DNA of 29,094 nucleotides from Lewinellaceae bacterium (GCA_016708875.1 JADJFA010000037.1:1-29094); one strand, 5' to 3'. Shown: positions 15,375 to 23,535, counted from the stretch's first letter. Made by a program: numbers and translations. Notes: generated by a model not told the origin, from the sequence alone.

Positions 15375-16364
15375 TTAAAGTTCGAGCGGCTTCATTGTTG
15401 GTTTCTGATCCATTAATTGTTCGGGGGTCAGCGAGGGGATGATTTTCTCTGCCTTGTCCATCAGATACACCATGAAACTGCGCATCAACAATAATCCATA
15501 GGGCATCTTTTCCACCACCACAGCGTAAAGGCTGACTGGGCGAAAGGGCACATCGCCCACGCCATCGCGGTTGAGATCGTAGCCTTCATAGCGGTCCCAA
15601 TAGTTGCCGTCGAATGTGTTGAGCACGAGGCTGCCATTGGTGGACACGTCGAAGGAGTTGCCGAAAAAGTTGTTTTGCCGAATCACATTGGCATCGCAGC
15701 TGGCTTGCACCCGAAGCGCCCAGCCGTTTTCGCGAAACTGGTTTTGTTCCAGCGTAATGCGGCTTGCACCTTCCATATACACTGCTGCGGAATTGTGCTC
15801 GAAGATGTTTTTCCAAATGTGGCTGTCTGAAATGTCTTTCAGCAAAAGGCCGTAAGCACTGCCGCCCCAATTGTAGCCAAATTCGTTCTCCATCATTTGC
15901 ACTTGCCGGGAGTACATCACTGCCACCCCTGCTCCATTGTGATGGAATCGGTTGTGGTGGTAATGGTCGTTGTGCGAAAACATAAAGTGCAAACCGTAGC
16001 GCAGGTTCTGCTCGCTGTTGTTGTACCGGATTTCGGAGTTAGCGACATCGAGGGTGCTGAGTTGCCCGCTGTTTCGGATTTCAAAGCCCTTGATGTAAAC
16101 ATCCGAAGCCGTCACGGTGATGATTTCGCAATTGTGCTGCCCGTCCAAAACCGGGTAGCCTATGCCTATGAAAATTAGGCGTTTATCAATCGCCAAATTG
16201 CCTTCAGCATAAGTGCCTTCGTGGACAAAAATGGTGTCGCCGGATTGGGCTTTTGCCAAGGCTGAAAGAATGCTGTTATAGGCTTGGCCTGTGCCGACAT
16301 GAAGATTCGTGGCGGACAAATTGAATGCCGACAAGCAGCAGTACAAAATGGATAATGGTCTCAT
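15375..16364 (-). CDS. nosD: NosD, periplasmic beta-helix protein for NosZ copper-site maturation
   Basis: Periplasmic right-handed beta-helix (CASH/NosD) protein thought to accept copper or sulfur for CuZ assembly with NosFY. Signal peptide MRPLSILYCCLSAFNLSA. N-terminal repeats include GDTIFVHEGTYAEGNLAIDK. The C-terminal signature is complete: NLRYGLHFMFSHND, NGAGVAVMYS, AYGLLLKDISDSHIWKN, ENGWALRVQASC, FDVSTNGSLVLNTFDGNYWD and DLNRDGVGDVPFRPVSLY. At 329 aa it is shorter than the usual 400 or more. Between GFEIRNSGQLSTLDVA and NSEIRYNNSEQNLRYG roughly 70 residues of coils present in typical NosD are missing, in frame. It lies downstream of nosL and upstream of the fasciclin gene. Confidence 0.92.
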   Translation of the reverse strand: MRPLSILYCCLSAFNLSATNLHVGTGQAYNSILSALAKAQSGDTIFVHEGTYAEGNLAIDKRLIFIGIGYPVLDGQHNCEIITVTASDVYIKGFEIRNSGQLSTLDVANSEIRYNNSEQNLRYGLHFMFSHNDHYHHNRFHHNGAGVAVMYSRQVQMMENEFGYNWGGSAYGLLLKDISDSHIWKNIFEHNSAAVYMEGASRITLEQNQFRENGWALRVQASCDANVIRQNNFFGNSFDVSTNGSLVLNTFDGNYWDRYEGYDLNRDGVGDVPFRPVSLYAVVVEKMPYGLLLMRSFMVYLMDKAEKIIPSLTPEQLMDQKPTMKPLEL

Positions 16365-16390
16365 TGTCAGCGTTTTTGAATTATCTTGAA

Positions 16391-16414
16391 CCTGTAGGTT
16401 TTGAAATCTACAGG
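16391..16414. repeat. CTCGTAGG-family repeat variant between nosL and nosD
   Basis: Arms CCTGTAGGTTT (16391-16401) and AAATCTACAGG (16404-16414) with a 2-base loop and one mismatch. It differs from the consensus by CTGTAGG in both arms, so the change is compensatory and the stem is kept. Confidence 0.65.
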
Positions 16415-16433
16415 CTTTAGGACACCCAAAAGC

Positions 16434-16877
16434 TCAAAACCCTGCCCTTACCCTCTCCCAATTCATCTCCTTTCCACCACCTATTTCGGCCTTTACCGTG
16501 TCCAAATCTTTTTGCTCAGAAAAGCTCGCAACATCGGCGCGCATAGGGCTTTTGATGGCTTCGTTTTCAAGAAAAAAAGCCTGCTGAACGTCTACGAACT
16601 GGCCGGTTTTTTTGAAATCAACCGATAGCGTTTGCGCAATGTTTTCGGCAGGCACTTCCCCCGATTTCAGAAACTTGACCAAGCAATTGAGATCGTCGAA
16701 TTTGTAAATCTTGCCTTTTTTGGTCACGATTTCTGCCCCAAAGCGTTTGTCGGTCAATGTCATTTTGCAGTGGTGGCAATTGTCTTTCCCATAGCGAATC
16801 GGCTCAGGGCCAGTAGCGCAGGATGTGAAGGAAAGCAAGGCAAAAAGTGCCGCAATTCCACCAATTTTACGTGCCAT
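16434..16877 (-). CDS. nosL: NosL, copper-binding lipoprotein of nitrous oxide reductase assembly
   Basis: Outer-envelope lipoprotein that delivers Cu(I) for NosZ maturation. The start at 16877 gives MARKIGGIAALFALLSFTSC with a lipobox at Cys20. An upstream in-frame ATG exists but would bury the signal peptide. The copper motif is NCHHCKM with Cys34, Cys37 and Met39, followed by FGAEIVTKKGKIYKFDDLNCLVKF, typical of NosL. At 147 aa it is of usual length. It follows the membrane protein gene, with the two reading frames probably overlapping by a few bases. Confidence 0.92.
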   Translation of the reverse strand: MARKIGGIAALFALLSFTSCATGPEPIRYGKDNCHHCKMTLTDKRFGAEIVTKKGKIYKFDDLNCLVKFLKSGEVPAENIAQTLSVDFKKTGQFVDVQQAFFLENEAIKSPMRADVASFSEQKDLDTVKAEIGGGKEMNWERVRAGF

Positions 16878-17467
16878 TGCTCCCGACAACTTTTTCTTTT
16901 TCTGTTTTTGAAAAACTCCCACCACCACAATACCGTCGCCATCAGGCAAACCCCAATGATGACCCAAGCCCCTGTATCAGGCCCTGAGTACGAGGTAAAA
17001 TTGAGCAGGTTTTTATAACCAATCAAGGGAGGCTGATACGACATATCTGGCACTATGATGGCAGCTTTAGGATCGAGATTGTGGCCATAATCATAACCCC
17101 AACGCCAAAAATCCCACATCGCAGCCACGCCATAGATGTATGACAACAGCGTGAAAAAGAACAAGGTGCGTCCGCTTCCAAACACTGCCGCAGCCAATCC
17201 CACCAGCATGAAAAAGCCTATAAAAAGCCCGATGTATTTGAACTCCGGGAACATCTCGACGCTGATGTGTTTCATGCCGATATAGTGGTTGAGTCCGTTG
17301 ATGATGTCTATCTGGCCCGATAGATTGTTGTGCCAGATTTTCATGGTCAAGCCCTCAGGATATTGCGGCGCCCAGAGCAGGATTTGCCAAAGCGGAACGA
17401 AATACGTGATGATGAGCGTCAGACTCGCCACCCCGAGCAGTATGCGGGTTGTTTTGCTAAGTGTCAT
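16867..17467 (-). CDS. NosB-like integral membrane protein between nosZ and nosL
   Basis: Membrane protein of about 200 aa with four hydrophobic segments: ILLGVASLTLIITYFVPLWQ, YIGLFIGFFMLVGLAAAVFG, LFFFTLLSYIYGVAAMWDFW and WVIIGVCLMATVLWWWEFF. The periplasmic loop contains several His and Trp residues (WHNN, NHYIGMKH, WRWGYDYGHN). Start 17467 (MTLSKTT) is preferred because the longer ORF start lies in repeat sequence. The uncorrected frame runs on to 16760. A one-base change in the A-rich stretch after FFKNR would end it at TAA 16867-16869, overlapping the nosL start by a few bases, and I give that end. Clade II nos clusters typically have a membrane protein gene (nosB) right after nosZ. The assignment rests on position and topology. 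Confidence 0.65.
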
Positions 17468-17483
17468 GGATTGTGGATTTGAG

Positions 17484-17622
17484 TATTTGGGGATTTGGTT
17501 ATTTGGGGATTTGGTTATTTGTTTCACTACTGCTTGGTATTTCGATTCCTATCTGGGAAGCAATAAACCCAAGCTTTGGCAGAACAAATAACCAAATCCC
17601 CCAATAACCAAACCCCCAATTA
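17484..17622. repeat. Long inverted repeat of ATTTGGGGATTTGGTT units between nosZ and the NosB-like gene
   Basis: The left arm 17484-17521 holds two copies of TATTTGGGGATTTGGT and the right arm 17585-17622 holds their reverse complement with a few changes, around about 63 bases. The transcript could form a long hairpin between the nosZ stop and the next gene, possibly setting the relative amounts of the two products (inference). Confidence 0.75.
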
Positions 17623-17625
17623 ATG

Positions 17626-19625
17626 CTATTTCGTCGCCCCCGTCGGCTCGGCTTTATTGCCAGTGCTGAAAGTCAGCGGATTATTGGAACCTCGAGGAGA
17701 TACGCGAATATAACCCTGCATTTCCTGGTGAAGTGCCGAGCAGAAGTCGGTGCAATAGAACGCTACTACTCCCACACGATCTGGCACCCATTTGAGGGTA
17801 CAGGTTTCGCCGGGCATAATGAGTAGTTCGGCATTGTTGGCGCCTTTAATTGCAAAGCCGTGCGGCACGTCCCAGTCCTGTTCGAGGTTGGTGACGTGGA
17901 AATACACCTCGTCGCCTAGTTTCACGCCTTCGATGTTGTCGGGCATAAAGTGCGAGCGGATGGAGGTCATGTTGACGTGTACTTTGTTGCCCTCGCGGAA
18001 AACCTTGGCTTCTTTCTCGCCTTTGGAAACGTAGGGGTGATGGTTGTCTTCGATTTTGAAAATCTTGACCGACTTTGACTGGATAAGACTGGCCGGAATG
18101 GCTTCTGCGTAGTGTGGCTCACCCGTAGTCGGGAAGTCGAGCAGCAGTTTCATTTTGTCGCCGCTGATGTCGTACAATTGAGCGGATTGCGTGAGTTCAG
18201 GCCCAGTGGGCAGGTAGCGGTCTTTGGTAATTTTGTTGTAAGCAATGACGTATTTGCCGTGCGGTTTGCGGGTCGGACCTCCAGGTACGCTGAGGTGACC
18301 AATGGAGTAGTAGGTTGGCACGCGATCTACCACTTCGAGTTTCTCGATGTTCCATTTTACGATTTCGGAAGAAACGAAGAAAGAGGTGTAGGCAAAACCT
18401 TTGCCATCAAATTCGGTGTGCAATGGGCCGAGGCCTGGTTTTTTTACTTCACCGTGCAGCACTGCGTCGTATTTTAAGACAGGGATGCCGTCAAATTCGC
18501 CTTCAAAACTCTTGTCGGCGATGGCTTTTTGGATTTTCGCAAAGGAAAATACGGGTATCACCGCAGCCAATTTACCCGAACCACAAATGTATTCGCCCGT
18601 CGGATCAACGTCGCAGCCGTGCGGCGATTTTGGGCAAGGCATGAAATACACGATGTCTTTCAACTCCTTCGGGTCGAGCACAATGGTCTCAGTTTCGATG
18701 GTCGAAGTTGCTGTGTGTGTTTTTTCGTCGTACACGTTGTGGGCGTAGCGGACTTTCGATTTTTTCCCTTTTCCGGCCTTGGCATATTCCTCACATTTTT
18801 TCCAGTTAAGGGCCATGATAAAGTCCTTGTCTTTCTGCGATGCGTTCACTTCCAGCAGGGTGTTGGCTTGCTCAGTATTGTAGCAAGAGAAGAAAAACCA
18901 GTCTTTTGAAGGGCCACGACCACCGCGGCTCAGGTCAAAGTTGACGCCAGGCAGCATCACCTGGAAACTGACACCCATACGGCCAGTTTCTTTGTCAATG
19001 CCAATAAAGGAGACAGTGCCTTTGAAATTCTTTTTGTAGCTGTCAATCCCCACATCGGGGTTCGAATCGTCGTCGTCCATAGGATAACTGAAACGGGTGC
19101 CCGCCACTGCGTACTCCGAATTTTCCGTCAGGAAGGGTGACGAGTGGTTGCCCGAGCTGTTCGGGATTTCAATGATTTCTTCGGTGCGGAAGGTGCTGAG
19201 GCTGATGCGGGCGATGCGCGGCGTGTTGTTGCCGTTCACGAAAGCCCAGCGGCCATCGTGCTCGCCATTGGTGGTGGACAAGGCGATGTGGTGCGAATCG
19301 TCCCAAGGTACTGGCCGTGGGAAGTATTGAGCATGGGCTTAGTCTCTTCGCTGAATCCCCAGCCACTTTCTGGGTTCAAAGAGAACACCGGGATAATGCG
19401 AAACAAGCGTCCCGATGGGATGCCGTACACGGCAACCTGGCCATTGAAGCCGCCCGATACGATGTTGTAAAACTCGTCGTACTTGCCCGGTGGAACATAT
19501 ACTTTCCCGGCAGCATCGCCTTCAACGGCGGAGACGGGGTTATGAGGTTTGCAGCCGGGTGTGAGCAGCACAGAGGGCAGCACGACAGCGGCTGCTATGA
19601 GCAGCGAAAGATGTCTGTATTTCAT
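17626..19625 (-). CDS. nosZ: Nitrous oxide reductase NosZ, clade II (one frameshift)
   Basis: Multicopper enzyme reducing N2O to N2 in the periplasm. The N-terminus is a Sec/lipoprotein-like signal (MKYRHLSLLIAAAVVLPSVL then LTPGC), without a twin-arginine motif, which places it in clade II. All seven candidate CuZ histidines are seen: DDSHHIALS (two), SSGNHSSPF, CPKSPHGCDVD, GLGPLHTEFDG, TRKPHGKYV and TGEPHYAEAI. The CuA domain has DWDVPHGFAI and CTDFCSALHQEMQGY. One base is lost near 19311, between LNTSHG and PVPWDDSHH, splitting the gene into two frames. All ligands remain, so the protein is probably functional. The cytochrome c gene lies upstream and nosB-like, nosL, nosD, fasciclin, nosF and nosY genes follow. 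Confidence 0.96.
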
Positions 19626-19639
19626 ATAAAATGTTGATT

Positions 19640-19780
19640 TTTGAATAATTGGAAACGCGGAACGCGGTTCAGCGGTGCGGTAGATCGATTACGCCGGATG
19701 GAGCGGTGATCGGCAGCGTGGATTAGGATGATTCTCGAATGAAATTCCGCGTAAATCCGCTCCATCCGCGTAATCCGCGT
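19640..19780. repeat. CCGCGTAAT-type inverted repeats between the cytochrome gene and nosZ
   Basis: ATTACGCCGGATGGAGCGG (19688-19706) pairs with CCGCTCCATCCGCGTAAT (19757-19774) with one bulge, and ATCCGCGTAATCCGCG-like units repeat at 19745-19780. This fills the whole spacer. No separate promoter for nosZ is evident, so nosZ is probably read through from the cytochrome gene. Confidence 0.65.
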
Positions 19781-19782
19781 TA

Positions 19783-20250
19783 CTACTTCTCCCCATCATT
19801 TGAGCGCATGAACTCAATGAGTTTGCGTGAATCTTCCTGCGTGATGTTTTGATTGGGCATACGCACCAGACACTCTTCTAGCATCTTTTGAGCCTCAGGG
19901 TCTTTTTCGAGCATCATGTCCACATTGGTAATCATGTTCATGATCCAAACAGGTTCGCGGCGCTTGGTGACTCCGGCCCAGCCTGGACCTACGAGTTTTT
20001 CGTCGCTAAGTTTGTGACAAGCAAGGCATTTCAAATCATAAGTGGCTTTGCCAGTCGCCACCCAATCCTTGTTGAGCGGGGTTGGTAAGTTCAATGGATT
20101 TTACTTCAGTGCCGTGTGCTTCGGGCTGCTGGCAGCCGCCTCGGTAGGTGAAGGCGATTTTTTGGCGGCATCTTCTGCCTCTTTTTTAGAGGTGCAGGCA
20201 ATAAAAGCAAGCATCAGGAAAGCTGCGAGGAAAGTTGTTTTTCTGAACAT
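19783..20250 (-). CDS. c-type cytochrome lipoprotein, likely electron donor to NosZ (frame-broken)
   Basis: Small monoheme cytochrome c. ATG 20250 starts MFRKTTFLAAFLMLAFIAC, a lipoprotein signal with lipobox AFIAC, then an Ala/Lys/Pro-rich linker (KKEAEDAAKKSPSPTEAAAS). Two frame changes near 20095-20105 and 20070-20085 link EVKSIEL to TPLNKDWVATGKATYDLK. The heme site is CLACH, with the likely axial methionine in VRMPNQNIT, and the C-terminal helix is EDSRKLIEFMRSNDGEK. A cytochrome c gene directly before nosZ is common in Bacteroidota and other clade II clusters and probably passes electrons to the CuA site (inference). Confidence 0.85.
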
Positions 20251-20281
20251 GACTGTAATGGTGTTGACGGTGACGATAATT

Positions 20282-20299
20282 AAAGAGTTCTAACTCTTT
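20282..20299. promoter_or_regulatory. Palindromic operator at the cytochrome c/nosZ promoter
   Basis: Perfect 8-base arms AAAGAGTT (20282-20289) and AACTCTTT (20292-20299) around CT. It begins 32 bases before the cytochrome start, immediately downstream of the predicted -7 element of the minus-strand promoter. It differs from the qNOR/ric palindrome and may be the target of the divergent second Rrf2 protein (inference). Confidence 0.6.
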
Positions 20300-20306
20300 T
20301 TCTCCA

Positions 20307-20314
20307 CAAATGTA
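20307..20314 (-). promoter_or_regulatory. -7 element of the cytochrome c/nosZ promoter
   Basis: TACATTTG on the minus strand matches TAnnTTTG exactly. No good -33 TTTG is seen at the expected distance, so the promoter may need activation. Transcription would start near 20300, at the palindrome. Confidence 0.55.
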
Positions 20315-20397
20315 TCAGTACGAAAAAAGGCGGGAAGATGAGCGGCGTCAACCCGGCGAGTGATTTTAGTCAACCCCCTTAGACTCCACAATTGCAG

Positions 20398-20405
20398 TAC
20401 TTTTG
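20398..20405 (+). promoter_or_regulatory. -7 element of the second Rrf2 gene, suggesting a leaderless message
   Basis: TACTTTTG matches TAnnTTTG and stands only four bases before the ATG at 20410, so transcription would begin at or next to the start codon. No clear -33 TTTG is present. Confidence 0.45.
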
Positions 20406-20409
20406 CATC

Positions 20410-20818
20410 ATGTTTTCAAAAACATTCGGCTACGCGCTTCGCGCCGCCACCTTCATAGCGCTTCACGGAAAAAACGAGCAAAAGATCGGCTTGTTGGAGC
20501 TCTCCCAAAGCTTGGATATCCCGCATCATTTTTTGGGAAAAATCATGCAGGACCTGGTTCGTCATGGTATTGTGGACTCAACGAAAGGGCCTAGCGGCGG
20601 CTTTTTTGCCAATGCCCGAACGGCAGAAACGCCCTTGGTTGACATTCTCGTAATTACTGATGGAAGCCTGATATTTACCCACTGCGCGCTGAATATCAAG
20701 CGCTGCGATGCAGAACACCCCTCCCCTGCACCACGATTTTGCGGTCTGTCGAGACGGGATGCTGAAAACACTGGCTCTAAAAACGGTGGGAATTCTGGAA
20801 CGGCGTATTGAACGCTGA
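20410..20818 (+). CDS. Second Rrf2-family regulator, NsrR/IscR-like (frame-broken)
   Basis: Winged-helix Rrf2 protein divergent from the cytochrome c/nosZ unit. It begins MFSKTFGYALRAATFIALHG, with the recognition region LLELSQSLDIPHHFLGKIMQ and the wing KGPSGGFF. The C-terminal ligand segment shows HCALNIKRC, that is C-X6-C as in the first Rrf2 gene. The third cysteine would fall where the frame breaks (near 20725), so it is not directly visible. After the break LHHDFAVCRDGMLKTLALKT continues to TGA 20816-20818. It is similar in layout to the regulator at 1076 but clearly divergent in sequence. Control of the nos cluster through the palindrome at 20282 is the simplest model. Confidence 0.85.
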
Positions 20819-20829
20819 GGAACTGAACG

Positions 20830-20952
20830 TTTGATACTGAGGGATTGATACGATTGAGTAGGATTGAGGGATTGATACGATTGAGGGATTGATACGATTG
20901 AGTTGGGGATTGATATGATTGATGGGATTGAAAGGGATTGATGCGATTGGTC
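20830..20952. repeat. Degenerate tandem GGGATTGATACGATTGA repeats
   Basis: At least five imperfect units based on GGGATTGATACGATTGAG follow each other after the second Rrf2 gene. Unit lengths vary, and some carry GATATGATTGAT or GATGCGATTGG variants. The tract ends about 35 bases before the insertion sequence. Confidence 0.75.
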
Positions 20953-20987
20953 ATTTTGCCCGTAGCCTGGATGGACTTCCTCACTAT

Positions 20988-22244
20988 AGTGGACACTAAG
21001 AAAAGGTTAAGCGGCCAATCTTGAAGTTTTTTCATAAAAGGCTTCCCAAGGGTAAGGCCACGCAATGTAGAGTGAATTCTCTGAGTATTGTACCAGCCTT
21101 CTATGTATTTGAAAATCAATGAATTGAGTTGAGTAGCTCTAATAAGTTTAAATCTGTTCAGCTCCTCGGTTTTAATGGTTTTGAAAAAAGATTCTGCCAC
21201 TGCGTTGTCCCAACAATTTCCTTTTCTTGACATGCTTTGTGCTATTCCATAATGAGCAAGAATTGTCCGAAAATCTTCACAAGCATACTGTACGCCTCTG
21301 TCAGAATGGAACATTAAGCCGCTGTGAGGCCGAACCCGGCGTCTCTCAATGGCTTGTTTAAAGGCCGGCACGACGGTACATTGCGCATGCATCGTTTGGC
21401 TCAAAATCCAACTCACTACAGCCCTATCGGCCAGATCCAGAATCACTGTCAGGTAGCGCCATCCTTCGTCTGTAAGGATGTAGGTGATGTCGCTAACCCA
21501 AACGGTATTCACTTCTTCGACGTCAAAGTTTCGGCCAGCAAGTTAGGGACACGCTCAAAGCATGGCCTGAATCTGTCGTATGCACATATTTACGCTTTGG
21601 CCTTGCCACAAGCCCCAAAACATACATCCGCCTAGCCACCGTAGCTACTGAAACCTTTTTATCCGTACCCTTTTTATTAAGTTGCTCGCACACCCGAGGG
21701 CTTCCATATCTGCATTTACTGTCCTGGAAAACGGCCTTTATTCCTTCGTCTAATCTTAACCTACCTTCCTTCACCCGATTGGTTTTCAACCACTTATAAT
21801 AACCGCTCCTGCTCACCCCAAGCGCTTTGGACATCAGCTCAACAGAAAAACGATTGCTGTATTGCTTCATGAAAGCAAATTTTTCCTGTCGGGTGACGAG
21901 AAGATGCCCAAGGCCTTTTTTAATATCTCTTTTCTCCAATTCGACTTCTTTCAACTGCTTCTTTAAACGAGCAATCTCCTGTTCTTCGGTGCTCATGATT
22001 TTCTTCCCATGGCCGGGAAAAGACGATTCCTCGTGCTTCAAATATTCCCGCCGCCACTTGTACAGAGTATTCGCATGAACTTTGTACTGGGCCGCCAATT
22101 CTTCTAAATTTGCCCCACTCTCCAAGGATTGGTTAACGATTTCAAGTTTCTGTTCCTTGCTGAACTTTCTTCTGAATAATGACATGTTGAGTCGTTTTGA
22201 AAAGTGAATTTAATACTTCTTTCAAACTTATCTATATGTCTACT
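20988..22244 (-). mobile_element. IS3-family insertion sequence, about 1.26 kb
   Basis: Contains an IS3-type transposase with HTH and DDE parts. Candidate terminal repeats are the plus-strand AGTGGACACTAAGAAAAGG starting at 20988 and the minus-strand AGTAGACATATAGATAAG starting at 22244, matching at about 15 of 22 positions. The length fits IS3 elements. No convincing target-site duplication is seen, so the exact ends are uncertain and the copy may be old. Confidence 0.75.
21007..22185 (-). CDS. IS3-family transposase (frame-broken)
   Basis: The N-terminal HTH region (MSLFRRKFSKEQKLEIVNQS to VHANTLYKWRREYL) is followed by a leucine-zipper-like stretch (EEQEIARLKKQLKEVELEKR), then the OrfB part in the same frame (SRSGYYKWLKTNR, CRYGSPRVCEQL). 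A break near 21535 leads to PNLLAGRNFDVEEVNTVW, then the DDE catalytic core: Asp in VSDITYI, Asp in FHSDRGVQY and Glu in NAVAESFFKTIKTE. A second break near 21045 restores the usual ending WEAFYEKTSRLAA with TAA at 21007-21009. OrfA and OrfB appear fused here, although an A-rich slippery site (TTAAAAAAGG) sits at the junction where IS3 elements normally frameshift. The breaks suggest inactivity or sequencing error. Confidence 0.88.
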
Positions 22245-22287
22245 TTTATGAGAAGGTCCATTAGTTTTCGTGTAAACTTATGGTTGT

Positions 22288-22330
22288 CAATCGAATCAAT
22301 CGACTTAATCTTTAAAAATCGAATCATTCA
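22288..22330. repeat. TCAATCGAATCAATCG repeat tract upstream of the peptidase gene
   Basis: GTCAATCGAATCAATCGACT followed by AAAAATCGAATCATTC is the same GATTGATTCGATTG repeat type seen at 20830-20952, but on the opposite strand, on the other side of the insertion sequence. Confidence 0.55.
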
Positions 22331-22362
22331 ACTCTAACTTGCCTCCCAAAATTTAGATTGAT

Positions 22363-23415
22363 ATGCTACGGCTAAAAAGTACCATTTCCATTGTTGTTAA
22401 AATAAGGGTGAGTATATTACTTGGCTTTCTCATTAGCCCAGGTGTCCGCCCAAACATGCCCTTGCCCAGGATCCTTCGCGTTCGTTTCGAGAAAAAACGG
22501 AGTTGAATTATGCCGGATTTTCGGAGAAAGTAACCCTGATTCCCTGCCTGCGTATGAGGAACATACCCGTGTGTTTCAGCAGCGCGGATACGGTACAAGA
22601 TTTGAAATCCTGTGCTAATCTTTGCATTGATTGGCTTAAATGGTTCAATGACAGACACTTGCAGTTAGGTCCAGACCTAATGGGGTATGCACGAAGACCT
22701 GATTCTGATTTTGCGCTTACTGCATTGGACAGCCAAACCATCTTGTTTCGCCTGCCTTCGATGGGACTTCGATACAAGCCTTTGGTGGACTCAGTGCTGA
22801 GCCGCAGTAAGAACATGCTCGAAAACTACCCATACCTGATTATTGATTGCCGGGGCAATGGTGGTGGCGCATTCAGTACCTGGAGCGCGCTTAAACCTTT
22901 GCTGTACACAGGGCCGGTTCTTACGGACGGCATGCTTTATTGGGCTTCCGATGACAATGCAAAATATTTGTTGTCGGGCATTAAGCCGAACATGCCAAAA
23001 GCACTCAAAAGTACCAACAAAAAAACTGCTAAAGCCATGAAAAAATCCCGGGCACTTTTGCAGGCACCATGAATGCCCGGAGGAGCAGTTAAAAACCGTT
23101 CTGCCAAATCCCCAAAAGTAGTTATCCTCGTAAACGACCGCTGCGCCAGCAGCTGCAGAATTTTTTTACTTTGGGCAATGCAAAGCAAAAAAGTGACCCT
23201 AATGGGCAGTCAGACTGCGGGTATAGCTGATTATGGCTCGATAAACACACTTTCCGTGCCTTGCCATAACTGGCTTTTTGCCTATCCAACCGCCCGCTCC
23301 AATCGTGGCAGATGGGCGTGGGATTGATAATGTGGGCATTACACCCAATGTAATACTTGATGAACAAACGGCAGATTGGGTAGCGTTTGCCAGGCAGTGG
23401 TTAAAGGGTAATTGA
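22363..23415 (+). CDS. S41-family (tail-specific type) peptidase, secreted (frame-broken)
   Basis: Exported serine peptidase-like protein. The N-terminus MLRLKSTISIVVKI has a hydrophobic core and leads in another frame to AFSLAQVSAQ, a signal peptidase site. The segment NYAGFSEKV and the stretch SCANLCIDWLKWFNDRHLQL match the N-terminal part of Bacteroidota S41 proteins. YPYLIIDCRGNGGG, PKVVILVNDRCASSC and SKKVTLMGSQTAGIADYGSI form the S41 core, with the nucleophile expected in CASSC. The end reads NVGITPNVILDEQTADWVAF to TGA 23413-23415. At least four frame changes occur, near 22415, 22500-22560, 23070 and 23300. Substrate unknown. It lies 120 bases upstream of the type I secretion genes on the same strand. 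Confidence 0.75.
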
Positions 23416-23535
23416 TCCGAGGGCGAAGAATGCGCCAGGAATTGTTTGTGTAAATATCCACTTAATCAAATAAAGCGTGCTTTAAACAAACCCACACATG
23501 CTGCGTTTTGGGGCATGAAACCGCATTAAATCTCC

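Noticed and set aside
10729..16414. Attachment sites or an integrative element bounded by the CTCGTAGG palindromes
   Set aside because: Copies are many, differ in sequence and sit in separate gaps; no integrase or relaxase is present.
20830..20952. CRISPR array
   Set aside because: The GATTGATACGATTGA units are degenerate, nearly contiguous and of variable length, without spacers of constant size or cas genes nearby.
22244..22260. IS3 left end at TGGACC (22260)
   Set aside because: Only five bases match the other terminus; the AGTAGACATA end at 22244 aligns much better with AGTGGACACT at 20988.
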